A stretch of 64,000 nt of DNA from Shewanella mesophila (GTDB lineage: Bacteria > Pseudomonadota > Gammaproteobacteria > Enterobacterales > Shewanellaceae), in NCBI RefSeq assembly GCF_019457515.1, contig NZ_CP080421.1, forward strand, positions 806,001 to 870,000, in the 5' to 3' direction. The notes below the pieces were generated by a model. That model made no database searches. It was not told the DNA's origin and was given only the letters and a program-made list of their open reading frames with translations. Shown here in pieces: positions 8,339 to 16,449 of the stretch (position 1 is the stretch's first letter; every line of letters begins with the position of its first letter). The position numbers and the translations under genes were made by a program.

Positions 8339-8388
8339 CAAATAAGGATAGGCCGCGCGCAGCCGCGTCCTTATCCCGAGTGTTGAAC
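8333..8388 (+). other. attC-like recombination site of cassette A
   Basis: AGCTAAC starts just before the gene's stop codon. A hairpin-forming stretch follows (AAGGATAGGCCGCG ... CCGCGTCCTTATCC with a short loop), and the site ends in GTTGAAC at 8382-8388. Size (56 bp) and arrangement resemble short attC sites. The simple-site pairing within this copy is limited to AAC/GTT; the full match is to the cassette's left border. Confidence 0.5.
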
Positions 8389-8734
8389 AAGCCCGATTGA
8401 TACCTTTAATTGTAAATAACAGATCGAGAGTTCGGTCTGTTTGAATGATTGGTCAGTAGTTTGTTTTCACCAGAACATATCTAGCCCTTAGCAAAGCAGC
8501 CAATTAGACAAGTCCCGCTATATCAGTGTGTTGTATTTACTCCCCTTCTTTTAACTCAGTGTTACCGTTATCCTTATTCTTCCAGCGCTAGGCTGTGAAC
8601 ATTGAACTCGTCGGTCGTCTGTTGAGATGAATGCCCATGAAGCGCATTGCAAAATAAATGGACACCCATAGTTAATGTGCATCAGAAACGACTTTCTACT
8701 AAGCTTTGAATGAGCATTAGACAAGGAGGTTGTT
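8389..8734. other. Non-coding stretch upstream of the tandem transposases
   Basis: No supportable gene. The last part (8648-8734) is the same sequence as 9363-9449: the leader of both transposase copies, ending in AAGGAGG-TTGTT-ATG here. The rest shows no tRNA, clear promoter or terminal inverted repeat. Confidence 0.5.
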
Positions 8735-10077
8735 ATGCCACGCCCTCGCCGTACCCAAATTAGTCTTGAAGACACTCCCTATTATCATTGTTGTAGCCGT
8801 GTAGTGAGGCGAGCCTTTTTATGTGGTGATGATGCCTATTCGGGGAAAAATTATGACCATCGTCGTAGTTGGATTGAAACGCTACTGTTTGAACTTGAAA
8901 CCGTTTTTGCCATTGATGTGGCCGCGTTTGCGGTGATGTCGAATCATCTGCACGTGGTGTTGTATATCGATGTGGAAACCGCTAATCGCTGGACAGACCG
9001 CGAAGTACTAGAGCAGTGGCATAAGCTGTTTAACGGCGATGACTTAACGCGAAAGTTTGCAAAAGGTGAGTTAGTTGAACCTCACGAAGTGGTCAGACTA
9101 AGGCATGCTATTGCGATTTACCGAAGTCGGCTGTGTGACCTTAGTTGGTTCATGCGATGTTTAAACGAACCCATTGCTCGGCAAGCAAATCAAGAAGATA
9201 ACTGTACGGGTCGCTTCTGGGAAGGACGCTTTAAATCCCAAGCCTTGCTCGATGAAGCCGCAGTATTAGCCTGTATGGCTTACGTTGATTTGAACCCCAT
9301 TCGAGCCAAGATGGCTGATACACCTGAGCAGTCAGAGCATACCAGTGTTCAATTACGCATTCTGCAAAATAAATGGACACCCATAGTTAATGTGCATCAG
9401 AAACGACTTTCTACTAAGCTTTGAATGAGCATTAGACATGGAGGTTGTTATGACGCGCCCTCGCCGTACCCAAATTAGCCTTGAAGACACACCTTACTAC
9501 CATTGTTGCAGCCGCGTTGTGCGGCGTGCTTTCTTGTGCGGTGATGATAAGTTTTCAGGCAAGAATTATGACCATCGTCGTAGTTGGATTGAAACGCTAC
9601 TGTTTGAACTTGAAACCGTTTTTGCCATTGATGTGGCCGCGTTTGCGGTGATGTCGAATCATCTGCACGTGGTGTTGTATATCGATGTGGAAACCGCTAA
9701 TCGCTGGACAGACCGCGAAGTACTAGAGCAGTGGCATAAGCTGTTTAACGGCGATGACTTAACGCGAAAGTTTGCAAAAGGTGAGTTAGTTGAACCTCAC
9801 GAAGTGGTCAGACTAAGGCATGCGATTGCGATTTACCGAAGTCGGCTGTGTGACCTTAGTTGGTTCATGCGATGTTTAAACGAACCCATTGCTCGCCAAG
9901 CAAATCAAGAAGATAACTGTACGGGTCGCTTCTGGGAAGGACGCTTTAAATCCCAAGCCTTGCTCGATGAAGCCGCAGTATTAGCCTGTATGACTTACGT
10001 TGATTTGAACCCTATTCGAGCTATGATGGCTGATACACCTGAGCAGTCAGAGCATACCAGTATTCAGCTACGGATTA
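8648..10077 (+). repeat. Tandem duplication, two units of 715 bp
   Basis: Sequence 8648-9362 is repeated at 9363-10077 with a constant 715-bp offset. Each unit contains about 87 bp of leader plus the start of a REP-associated transposase gene. The leader differs at one base, the first roughly 110 bp of coding sequence differ at many positions, about 8847-9108 is identical, and divergence rises again toward 9360. The junction lies at a short shared GCAT. Confidence 0.8.
8735..9424 (+). pseudogene. REP-associated tyrosine (Y1/HUH) transposase, 3'-truncated copy
   Basis: A 229-residue frame with AAGGAGG ahead of the ATG. It carries the HUH metal-binding motif as NHLHVV (about residue 70) and the YVDLNPIRA block with the catalytic tyrosine. 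Residues 1-209 match the adjacent full-length copy; the last 20 are read from the leader of the second copy (beginning LQNKWTPIVNV), so the C-terminal domain is lost. It is either a non-functional copy or a catalytic-domain-only protein. Family members act on REP palindromes as single-strand transposases or housekeeping nucleases. Confidence 0.8.
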
Positions 10078-10520
10078 AGGCCGCTTTAAAAGGTGAGCAG
10101 CCCAAAAAACTATTGTCTTTCATTGGTAACGAGCGAGCGCATCAACCCAAAGGCATCGCTTTCTCATTGCAAGATTATCTTGAGCTTGTGGATGATACAG
10201 GGCGAATTATTCGTCATGATAAGCGTGGTGCAATCAGTGAGAACAGTGCCAAGTTGCTGACGAGGTTGAACATCCCCCGTGATAACTGGCTCAAGCTGAC
10301 CACTGAATTTGGCAAGCTATTTCATGGCCCAGTAGGTACGCTGCAAGAACTTACCCATTACTGTGAGCATTTAGAGAAGCGACGACGGCATTTTGCAACG
10401 AGTTGTCAGCACTTTCCTGCTGACGAGTACTCTCCCTCGATTTTTCTCAACCCATCGATTAATTCCTTAAAGCTATATAGGGCAGGGTCATCACGACTTA
10501 AAAATACCATTTTTAAGTGA
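9450..10520 (+). CDS. REP-associated tyrosine (Y1/HUH) transposase, full-length
   Basis: A 356-residue protein starting at the ATG at 9450 after GGAGG; an ATG four codons earlier overlaps that ribosome site. The N-terminal catalytic domain has HUH motif NHLHVV and tyrosine block YVDLNPIRA. The C-terminal 150 residues are basic and helical with no further motif recognised. No terminal inverted repeats flank it, as expected for the RAYT class, which works on short palindromes elsewhere. The preceding copy shares its promoter-proximal sequence. Palindromic repeats at 7.2 and 11.8-12.2 kb are possible substrates, which is inference only. Confidence 0.85.
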   Translation: MTRPRRTQISLEDTPYYHCCSRVVRRAFLCGDDKFSGKNYDHRRSWIETLLFELETVFAIDVAAFAVMSNHLHVVLYIDVETANRWTDREVLEQWHKLFNGDDLTRKFAKGELVEPHEVVRLRHAIAIYRSRLCDLSWFMRCLNEPIARQANQEDNCTGRFWEGRFKSQALLDEAAVLACMTYVDLNPIRAMMADTPEQSEHTSIQLRIKAALKGEQPKKLLSFIGNERAHQPKGIAFSLQDYLELVDDTGRIIRHDKRGAISENSAKLLTRLNIPRDNWLKLTTEFGKLFHGPVGTLQELTHYCEHLEKRRRHFATSCQHFPADEYSPSIFLNPSINSLKLYRAGSSRLKNTIFK

Positions 10521-10664
10521 AGTAGGCCGATTTCGTCAAAGATCTAAAGCTTAGGCATGTCTAATCGACCTGTTAATGGGCTGAACACCTTGCGTCACTT
10601 GAACATAAACCGAAAGGGCATTATGTTATTGTTTTATTATGGCTGGCCAGATCCTCACTAAGAC

Positions 10665-10671
10665 GTTAGCG
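10665..10671 (+). other. Left border of candidate gene cassette B (GTTAGCG)
   Basis: GTTAGCG is the exact reverse complement of CGCTAAC at 11628-11634, the first arm of the attC-like site beyond the carbonic anhydrase gene. It lies 66 bases upstream of that gene's start. This repeats the relationship found in cassette A with a different seventh base in each. Confidence 0.55.
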
Positions 10672-10736
10672 GCTCACAGCGAATACGACGGATTTAGTTC
10701 ACACTTTAACCATAGCATCACTATAGGAGTGAAACC

Positions 10737-11606
10737 TTGAAAACAAAGACTCTAATTACTCTAGTTGCGGTGATAGCCTTACCACTCAACGTTCTTGCTA
10801 AAGATAGCCATTCTGGTGGTCATGGAATGGTTTCAGATGAAGTCATTGCACATCAACGCGAGAATTTAGAGAAAAATTCCGATGGAAAGGGCTTTGGCCC
10901 ACAATCCCCAAGGGACATTGACTCGATTGAGGGTACCAATATGGTTTCGTTCGGTACAGCACCAGAATACACAGCTATGAACTTGTGCAACATTCATTTC
11001 CACAAGAATGCCGAGCACAAAGGCGGTGAATTTACCAAATACGCAGGTAATGGTGATGGTCATGGTTATCAATCAGGTTTCAAATATTCCGGTACTCTTT
11101 CCAAGGCCGAGTTAGCCCCTCTTGATCATGAGGTATGCCCTAGCGAACATGGTGGACTGCAGTCTGGAGACACAATCGAAGTGCATTACGTTCACTCGTC
11201 CGCCCAGATAAAACCCGGCCCAACTTTAGGTGCATGCCTGAACGAAGCCATCAAGAACCCGCAATTACGAGTTGAAACTCAAGTCTATGTCTTGGTGAAT
11301 GATTCTAATGCTTTGGATTTCACGAAACTGACAGCCCATGGAGAGAATAATGGTTTTCAGCAAGCCTTGGGTATTCCAAGTAATACTGGAAGCCCGATTC
11401 AATATGCAGGTTCTACGACTGGTCCAAGTTACAACGAGCAAGGCTCTCCTTTTCAGGTCTCTTGGAGCGTTCGCCCTAAAGTAGCCAAGGTTAATATCAG
11501 CACTGTAGGCGAGTGGTGTAAAGGAAATGTCTTCAACGAAGATCATGCTCATGGTGTAAGAAACCTAGTAAAAAACCTAAAGCTCATTTCCAAGATTGAG
11601 AACTGA
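10737..11606 (+). CDS. Delta-class carbonic anhydrase, periplasmic
   Basis: A 289-residue secreted protein starting at TTG 10737, with TAGGAG seven bases ahead. The signal peptide ends near LNVLAKDS (residue 21). The block NLCNIHFHKNAEHKGGEF (about residues 82-99) supplies clustered histidines expected to bind the catalytic zinc, and VCPSEHGGL, QVYVLVNDS and EWCKGNVFNEDHAHG are recognisable blocks of bacterial proteins called delta-class carbonic anhydrase. The predicted reaction is reversible CO2 hydration in the periplasm. Four conserved cysteines could form disulfides. The gene lies alone in a cassette-like unit (10666-11676), with attC-like sequence 21 bases after the stop, so acquisition by integron-type recombination is plausible. 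Confidence 0.82.
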   Translation: MKTKTLITLVAVIALPLNVLAKDSHSGGHGMVSDEVIAHQRENLEKNSDGKGFGPQSPRDIDSIEGTNMVSFGTAPEYTAMNLCNIHFHKNAEHKGGEFTKYAGNGDGHGYQSGFKYSGTLSKAELAPLDHEVCPSEHGGLQSGDTIEVHYVHSSAQIKPGPTLGACLNEAIKNPQLRVETQVYVLVNDSNALDFTKLTAHGENNGFQQALGIPSNTGSPIQYAGSTTGPSYNEQGSPFQVSWSVRPKVAKVNISTVGEWCKGNVFNEDHAHGVRNLVKNLKLISKIEN

Positions 11607-11627
11607 TCCCCAATCAAGAACAGAATG

Positions 11628-11682
11628 CGCTAACAATGCCTTCCAGCGGACGCAGTCGCAGTCGCTGAAGGCGGCGTTAACC
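11628..11682 (+). other. attC-like recombination site of cassette B
   Basis: CGCTAAC opens the site and GTTAACC (11676-11682) closes it. Between them GCCTTC-C-AGCG pairs with CGCT-GAAGGC, leaving one unpaired C on one arm. A long stem with an extrahelical base and outer TAAC/GTTA pairing is the defining fold of integron attC sites. At 55 bp it is close to the short attC sites of mobile integron cassettes. No integrase gene is in the window. Confidence 0.65.
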
Positions 11683-11780
11683 CATATTTTTATCTGAACC
11701 AGACGCATTAGAGTTAAGGCTTTAACTCGGAAATGTCCAAAAATGATTCACCATTGACAGTCCTGTGGATACAAAATAAA

Positions 11781-12070
11781 GCTAAATCGAAGAGACAAAA
11801 TGACCCTGTGTAGATGCGGCTGCGGACGTTGATGGCAGGGATGCCATCGTCGAGCCTCCACGGATGGATTCACGGCGTGTAGCAGCAGTATCTGCACATT
11901 CCTCGCCGGACAGGCGATTAATTACAGTAAAGATACAAATTTCAAAGACACTCTACCAACACTAATTCAGCCAAATGTTAAACCACAAAAATGCCAACCT
12001 TCATTCGAAGGCCAACAAACTTTTGTCCAAAAACGATTTAACTTTTGATTGTCCGATTGATACCCGAAAG
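11781..12070 (+). repeat. Direct repeat unit 1 (about 290 bp)
   Basis: Begins GCTAAATCGAAGAGA and includes GATGGCAGGGATGCCATC (a seven-pair hairpin), CCTCGCCGGACAGGCGA and CCTTCATTCGAAGG, then TGTCCAAAAACGATTT. The same order recurs 290 bp later. The first 138 bp are strongly conserved between copies and the rest moderately. Confidence 0.85.
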
Positions 12071-12340
12071 GCTAAATCGAAGAGATAAAATAACATCGTG
12101 TAGATGCGGCTGCGGACGTTGATGGCAGGGATGCCATCGTCGAGCCTCCACACGGACGGATTTACGGCGTTTAGCAGAAGTATCTGCACATTCCTCGCCG
12201 GACAGGCGATCGATAATAGTTAAGGTAAAACTATAAACACACTAAACCAATATCAATTTGGCCAAATACGACAAGTTTAAAATGCCAACCTTCATTCGAA
12301 GGTCTGCTCATTTATGTCCAAAATCTTCCCATAGGCTCAA
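12071..12340 (+). repeat. Direct repeat unit 2 (about 265-290 bp)
   Basis: Second copy of the unit at 11781, with the same hairpin core and the same CCTTCATTCGAAGG block. It runs into a third partial start, GCTCAAATCGAAGAG, at 12334. An inverted copy of the start motif is found near 7382-7396. Confidence 0.85.
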
Positions 12341-12381
12341 ATCGAAGAGAGTGATAACTCGGTGTCAGAGCACATCAGATA

Positions 12382-13710
12382 TTAACCTTTGTCTAATGGC
12401 AAGGTTATCTTAAGTGTTAAGCCCGTTTCTGTATCTGGTATGGTGATTTCGCCATTAAAATTACTCACTATGTTATAGACAATATGCATGCCTAGGCCAC
12501 TACCGCCTGTGCCGCGGTTGGTGGTAAAGAAGGGGTCAAATATATGGGTTTTGACTTCAGGTGTGATACCAATACCATCATCGGCAAAGGTAATATTAAC
12601 CTGCTGGTTTTTAAGCCCTATCGTGACAGTGACTAGACCGCCATTACCGTCGGGGAAGGCATGGGTTAGGCTGTTCATTATCAAATTAGAAAACAGTTGA
12701 GCCAACTTTCCCACATGGATATGCATAGTGACGCTATCAAGTATCTTGAGTCTATAGCTGACTTTGGCTTTTCGCATGGCAGCCGCATGGGCGACAAAAA
12801 CACTATCTATGTATTCGCCGAGATCGATTTCTGAATTGTGCTCATTACTCTGATCAACGGCTAACTGTTTAAAACTACTTATTAAACTTGCCGCTCGTTG
12901 CAGGTTGCCATCGATGAGCTGTGCGCCTTCAGTTATCAACTCAATCAGCTCTTGTAGTTCTTCTCTGGTCACTTCATCACTATTGAGGCGTCGATCCATT
13001 TCGCTTGCAAACTCAATCAGGCTAGATGCACCTGTCACGGCAACGCCTATCGGGGTGTTAATTTCATGGGCAATGCCCGCAACCAGTGAGCCTAAAGCGG
13101 CCATTTTCTCTTTTTCTAATAGACTTTGTTGGGTTTTCTTTAGTGCTGCAGTTCGCTGTTCAACTAAGCTCTCGAGTTGGTTCTCTCTATCTTGGTGTTG
13201 TAGCTCTGCGGCGCAACGAGTGGCGAATATTGAGAGCAAAGACAGCGCCAACAAGCGCTTATTGGCATCGATGGGCTTTTTATCTAATGCGACCAGTATC
13301 CCTAAGGTCTCACCATGGGTATCGACCATAGACATACCGATATAGCTGTCTGCCTCCATATCTACCAGGAGTTGATCTTTGGGGTAGAGTTGACATATAT
13401 GACTGCCATGAAAGCACATGCTGTCGGTCGTGACCTCGTGGCAAGGGGTATCTTGGAGTGGATAACTGATATTTCCCATGTAGTCGTTACCAGCCCATAT
13501 GGCAATGGTTTGGTTACATACTGTTTGTGTTTCATCTTTGACGATACGGCCCGCGATAACATAGAAGACATCCAGCGCTTGAGCGAGATCTTTCACCAAC
13601 ACCTTAAAGAAATCATCACCGGTTTTGCGAGAGGTGTTTTCAGATATTTTTCGCAGTGCCGCCTCAGCTAATATGCGGCTTTCTGTATCATCAAAGAGTG
13701 TTGTCTTCAT
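12382..13710 (-). CDS. Sensor histidine kinase (GAF-like, HisKA, HATPase)
   Basis: A 442-residue cytosolic kinase. The ATG at 13710 has AGGCGA upstream; an in-frame ATG at 13731 has none. An N-terminal region of about 20-170 looks like a GAF domain with several cysteines (CHEV, MCFHGSHIC). A coiled linker and EKMAALGSLVAGIAHEINTP with phospho-His 215 follow. The N box is NLIMNSLTHAF, and ATP-lid glycines are DDGIGI and GGSGLGMHIV. There is no membrane segment, so the signal is probably intracellular. The gene lies 38 bases after the HD-GYP response regulator, presumably its partner. Phosphorylation would control cyclic-di-GMP breakdown. Confidence 0.9.
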   Translation of the reverse strand: MKTTLFDDTESRILAEAALRKISENTSRKTGDDFFKVLVKDLAQALDVFYVIAGRIVKDETQTVCNQTIAIWAGNDYMGNISYPLQDTPCHEVTTDSMCFHGSHICQLYPKDQLLVDMEADSYIGMSMVDTHGETLGILVALDKKPIDANKRLLALSLLSIFATRCAAELQHQDRENQLESLVEQRTAALKKTQQSLLEKEKMAALGSLVAGIAHEINTPIGVAVTGASSLIEFASEMDRRLNSDEVTREELQELIELITEGAQLIDGNLQRAASLISSFKQLAVDQSNEHNSEIDLGEYIDSVFVAHAAAMRKAKVSYRLKILDSVTMHIHVGKLAQLFSNLIMNSLTHAFPDGNGGLVTVTIGLKNQQVNITFADDGIGITPEVKTHIFDPFFTTNRGTGGSGLGMHIVYNIVSNFNGEITIPDTETGLTLKITLPLDKG

Positions 13711-13748
13711 AGTGTCGCCTATTACGGTCATTTAACGGCATCAGTTAT

Positions 13749-15302
13749 TCAAGATAGATTAGGGGTATCTGGATAACGTTCATAAATCTGTTCTAATTGA
13801 TCTAGATTTAAAAACAGTATGTTGATGAGCCTTGGGTCAAAGTGCTTACCGCTTTCAGACTTTACGTAGTCGAGTGCATCAGACAGACGCCAAGACGCTT
13901 TGTAGCAACGTCTACTCACTAAGGCGTCAACTACATCCGCAAGTGCAGATATTCTTCCTGCAACATCGATATCCTCGCCTGCTAACCCTTGAGGGTAACC
14001 CGTGCCATCCCATTTTTCATGATGTTGATGGGCGATGGTCGCGGCCATTTGTAATATACGTTTATCGGAACTGGCCAGTAGTTCGTAACCGATAAAAGCA
14101 TGTTGTTTCATGATCTCCCACTCATCGGGTTCAAATTTACCTGGTTTGTTGAGTATGGCATCAGGGATCCCTATCTTGCCTATGTCGTGTAGCGGCGCAG
14201 CTTGGAGAAGATCACTGATATAGCGCTCTGGTAAGGCTAATCCTCGTCCCAGCAGCGCAGATATTTCACCGACGCGTTTAACATGAGCCCCAGTTTCTTT
14301 GGAGCGTTTTTCGACCGCTTCTCCGAGAATGTAGATGGTCGATCTTTGGGTGTCCTCTATCTCTTCTCTAAGTAACAAGCTTTCATAAGTGATAGCGACA
14401 TTGGCGGTGAATATCTCTAATAACTCTTGCCCTTCGGCTTCAATTTTATTGTCAAACGAGAGGTAGACAACGGTTTCACTGCCCACTTTACTGCGGTAAT
14501 AGCAGGTGACTGAATAGTCATCGAAGTGATGCTGTTTGTTTTGCAGCGCCCTATGGATAGAGGCTTTAGCCGCTGGTGGCAGATTATCAATGCTGTTGTT
14601 TAATTGCAGAGCTGAATAGGCATCGGTTGCCGCTAAGATCTTAAGTTGACCCTCATTGGAGCTTGCCGCATAGCTTTCGGTGATGCTGGCACATAGCCCA
14701 TCACCGTTAAAGTTTAACAGGTCATTAAGCTGTTCAAGTACTGCCGAGGCGAATTCTCGTAGGTTCTGCACATCGTAAACGGATGAAATGGCACTGATTG
14801 CTCGTCTAAGGGAGAGTTTTGCTCTTTCAAGCTTAATAATATCTCGATAGCCTCTAAGGCTTGCATAGAATACGGTGACGAGTTTCGCGTGGGTTAGTTC
14901 GGTTTTTTCTTTGTAATCATTGATATCGAAATCTCGAATCACTTTTTCTTCAGGAGCCTGACCCGGCTGGCCGGTACGCAGTACAATTCGAATATTGAGA
15001 TTACCCAACTCTTCCCTTATCCAGCGGGTTAGTTGCAGCCCCGCATCGTTGCTTTCCATCACGACATCGAGCAGCGTCATCGCTATGTTGGGGTTGTCTG
15101 TTAGGATCTGCTTGGCTTGTTCGGCGTTGAAGGCCGATATGAATTCGATATTTCGTCCACAAAATTCAAAACCACGCATCACTAGTTTAGTCACTTGATG
15201 AACCGCATCGTCATCATCAACAATCAGGACCTGCCAAGGGGGAAGTGTGTTACTCGGTTTGGCTAGTTTAGGTTTATTGCTGAATTTCAGTGATGTAGAC
15301 AA
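13749..15302 (-). CDS. Response regulator with DUF3369 and HD-GYP (cyclic-di-GMP phosphodiesterase)
   Basis: A 517-residue protein. The receiver domain (about 23-150) has the acidic pair in IVDDDDAV and phospho-acceptor Asp 79 in LLDVVMES. A DUF3369 domain follows (about 160-320). The HD-GYP domain contains HDIGKIG with H372-D373 and HHEKWDGTGYP from 427, where the GTGYP form of the GYP motif is intact. HD-GYP enzymes hydrolyse cyclic-di-GMP to GMP or pGpG. It is first of a two-gene leftward operon with the histidine kinase, so phosphorelay control of c-di-GMP is likely. Confidence 0.92.
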   Translation of the reverse strand: MSTSLKFSNKPKLAKPSNTLPPWQVLIVDDDDAVHQVTKLVMRGFEFCGRNIEFISAFNAEQAKQILTDNPNIAMTLLDVVMESNDAGLQLTRWIREELGNLNIRIVLRTGQPGQAPEEKVIRDFDINDYKEKTELTHAKLVTVFYASLRGYRDIIKLERAKLSLRRAISAISSVYDVQNLREFASAVLEQLNDLLNFNGDGLCASITESYAASSNEGQLKILAATDAYSALQLNNSIDNLPPAAKASIHRALQNKQHHFDDYSVTCYYRSKVGSETVVYLSFDNKIEAEGQELLEIFTANVAITYESLLLREEIEDTQRSTIYILGEAVEKRSKETGAHVKRVGEISALLGRGLALPERYISDLLQAAPLHDIGKIGIPDAILNKPGKFEPDEWEIMKQHAFIGYELLASSDKRILQMAATIAHQHHEKWDGTGYPQGLAGEDIDVAGRISALADVVDALVSRRCYKASWRLSDALDYVKSESGKHFDPRLINILFLNLDQLEQIYERYPDTPNLS

Positions 15303-15542
15303 AGGTGGATACTCCGTTGCTTTGTATTTTCGCTAGTGAGTCATTAGTTGATTAAAAGTATAGACACTATATTTAAGAGTGTTTCCATTAGTCTAAATGT
15401 CTGTGCTGGTTAATATTTCATCTGACACAATGCTACTTTAGCTTGTGTACAAACGCTATACTAGTCATCTCTGTTTTCGTGGCGTAAGTTCGAAAACTGT
15501 GTTCCTACAATATTGTTCTTAATCACTTTGATACGAGTAGAT

Positions 15543-16358
15543 ATGTTTTATAGATGGTTGATCTTATCCTTACTGTTATTTTCAGGTCTTTTATCTGCCG
15601 CGCCCGCGAGCCGGATTATTGCGCTTTCCCCTCATGGGGTGGAGATGCTTTATGCGATAGGTGCGGGAGACAGTATTGTGGCGACGACAGATCATGCCGA
15701 CTTTCCCGAGGCAGCAAAACAGATCCCACGCATTGGTGGTTACTATGGTATCCAGATAGAGCGGATTATTGAGCTTAATCCAGATCTTATTGTGGTGTGG
15801 GGTAGCGGTAATAAACTTGAAGATATTGAGCGCTTAACTCAGCTTGGTTACCCTATTTTTAATAGTGACCCCAAATCCTTAGAGGCGGTTGCCGATGATC
15901 TAAAGGCGCTTGGTGAGCGTACAGGTCATCAAAAGTTGTCACAGCATGTCGCAGAGCAATACCTTGCCAAGCTGCAAGCTTTACGCCTTAGTAATAATGA
16001 AAAGAGTGCGGTAAAGGTGTTTTATCAGCTGTGGTCAACGCCGCTAATGACAGTGGCAAAGGGCAGTTGGATTGAGCAGATCATCGAGGTGTGTCACGGC
16101 GAAAATGTATTTGCCGATGCCGACAATGAGTATCCTCAGGTGAGCCTTGAGGCCGTGCTGCTGAAAATGCCGCAGGTGATTTTGCAAAGCCAAGATGAGG
16201 GTAATATCAATGGTATCGATTGGTCCAAATGGCAAGAGATCCCAGCGGTGAAACAAGCACATATTTACCCGCTAAATGCCGATCTACTGCACCGCGCAGC
16301 GCCAAGAGCTATTTTGGGTATCGAGGCGCTCTGTGATGCGCTCGATAAGGCGCGATGA
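15543..16358 (+). CDS. btuF: Cobalamin-binding periplasmic protein (BtuF-like)
   Basis: A 271-residue secreted ABC-type binding protein starting at the ATG at 15543; a longer TTG-initiated frame would disrupt the signal peptide (WLILSLLLFSGLLSAAPA). The pattern SRIIALSPHGVEMLYAIG, RIIELNPDLIVVWGSGN, EVCHGENVF and RAAPRAILGIEALC follows E. coli BtuF closely by eye. It should deliver vitamin B12 to a BtuCD importer, but no btuC or btuD is adjacent. I saw no cobalamin riboswitch in the 240 bases upstream. A MAPEG gene follows 91 bases later. Confidence 0.87.
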   Translation: MFYRWLILSLLLFSGLLSAAPASRIIALSPHGVEMLYAIGAGDSIVATTDHADFPEAAKQIPRIGGYYGIQIERIIELNPDLIVVWGSGNKLEDIERLTQLGYPIFNSDPKSLEAVADDLKALGERTGHQKLSQHVAEQYLAKLQALRLSNNEKSAVKVFYQLWSTPLMTVAKGSWIEQIIEVCHGENVFADADNEYPQVSLEAVLLKMPQVILQSQDEGNINGIDWSKWQEIPAVKQAHIYPLNADLLHRAAPRAILGIEALCDALDKAR

Positions 16359-16449
16359 TGACTAGCATATTAGAAGCTAGCACTTAGTAGCTAACACCTA
16401 GACCCAACGGCTAACCTCTACAACCTGAGTGATAAAAGGAATATCAAGC

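Larger units (their letters stand above)
11683..12381. other. Gene-free region with two tandem roughly 290-bp repeats
   Basis: No supportable gene in about 700 bp. Nearly the whole region is two copies of a repeat element plus partial edges; small frames inside are repeat-derived and lack ribosome sites. It separates the cassette region from the 3' end of the histidine kinase gene. Confidence 0.65.

Noticed and set aside
8333..8388. A complete independent attC site with fully paired simple sites
   Set aside because: The downstream GTTGAAC pairs with AGCTAAC only at GTT/AAC, so on its own this site is weak. It is retained only because of the match to the left cassette border.
8735..10520. Classical insertion sequence with terminal inverted repeats
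   Set aside because: No terminal inverted repeats or target duplications were found; the proteins are of the REP-associated class.
12905..13671. Overlapping rightward frames opposite the histidine kinase gene
   Set aside because: They run antisense to clear kinase motifs and show no protein-like features of their own.
15303..15542. Cobalamin riboswitch upstream of the BtuF-like gene
   Set aside because: No B12-box-like segment or suitable stem structure could be seen.
16359..16449. Short degenerate GCTA-rich repeats after the BtuF-like gene
   Set aside because: Words such as GCTAGCACTTAG and GCTAACACCTAG recur, but the period is irregular and only two or three copies can be seen.
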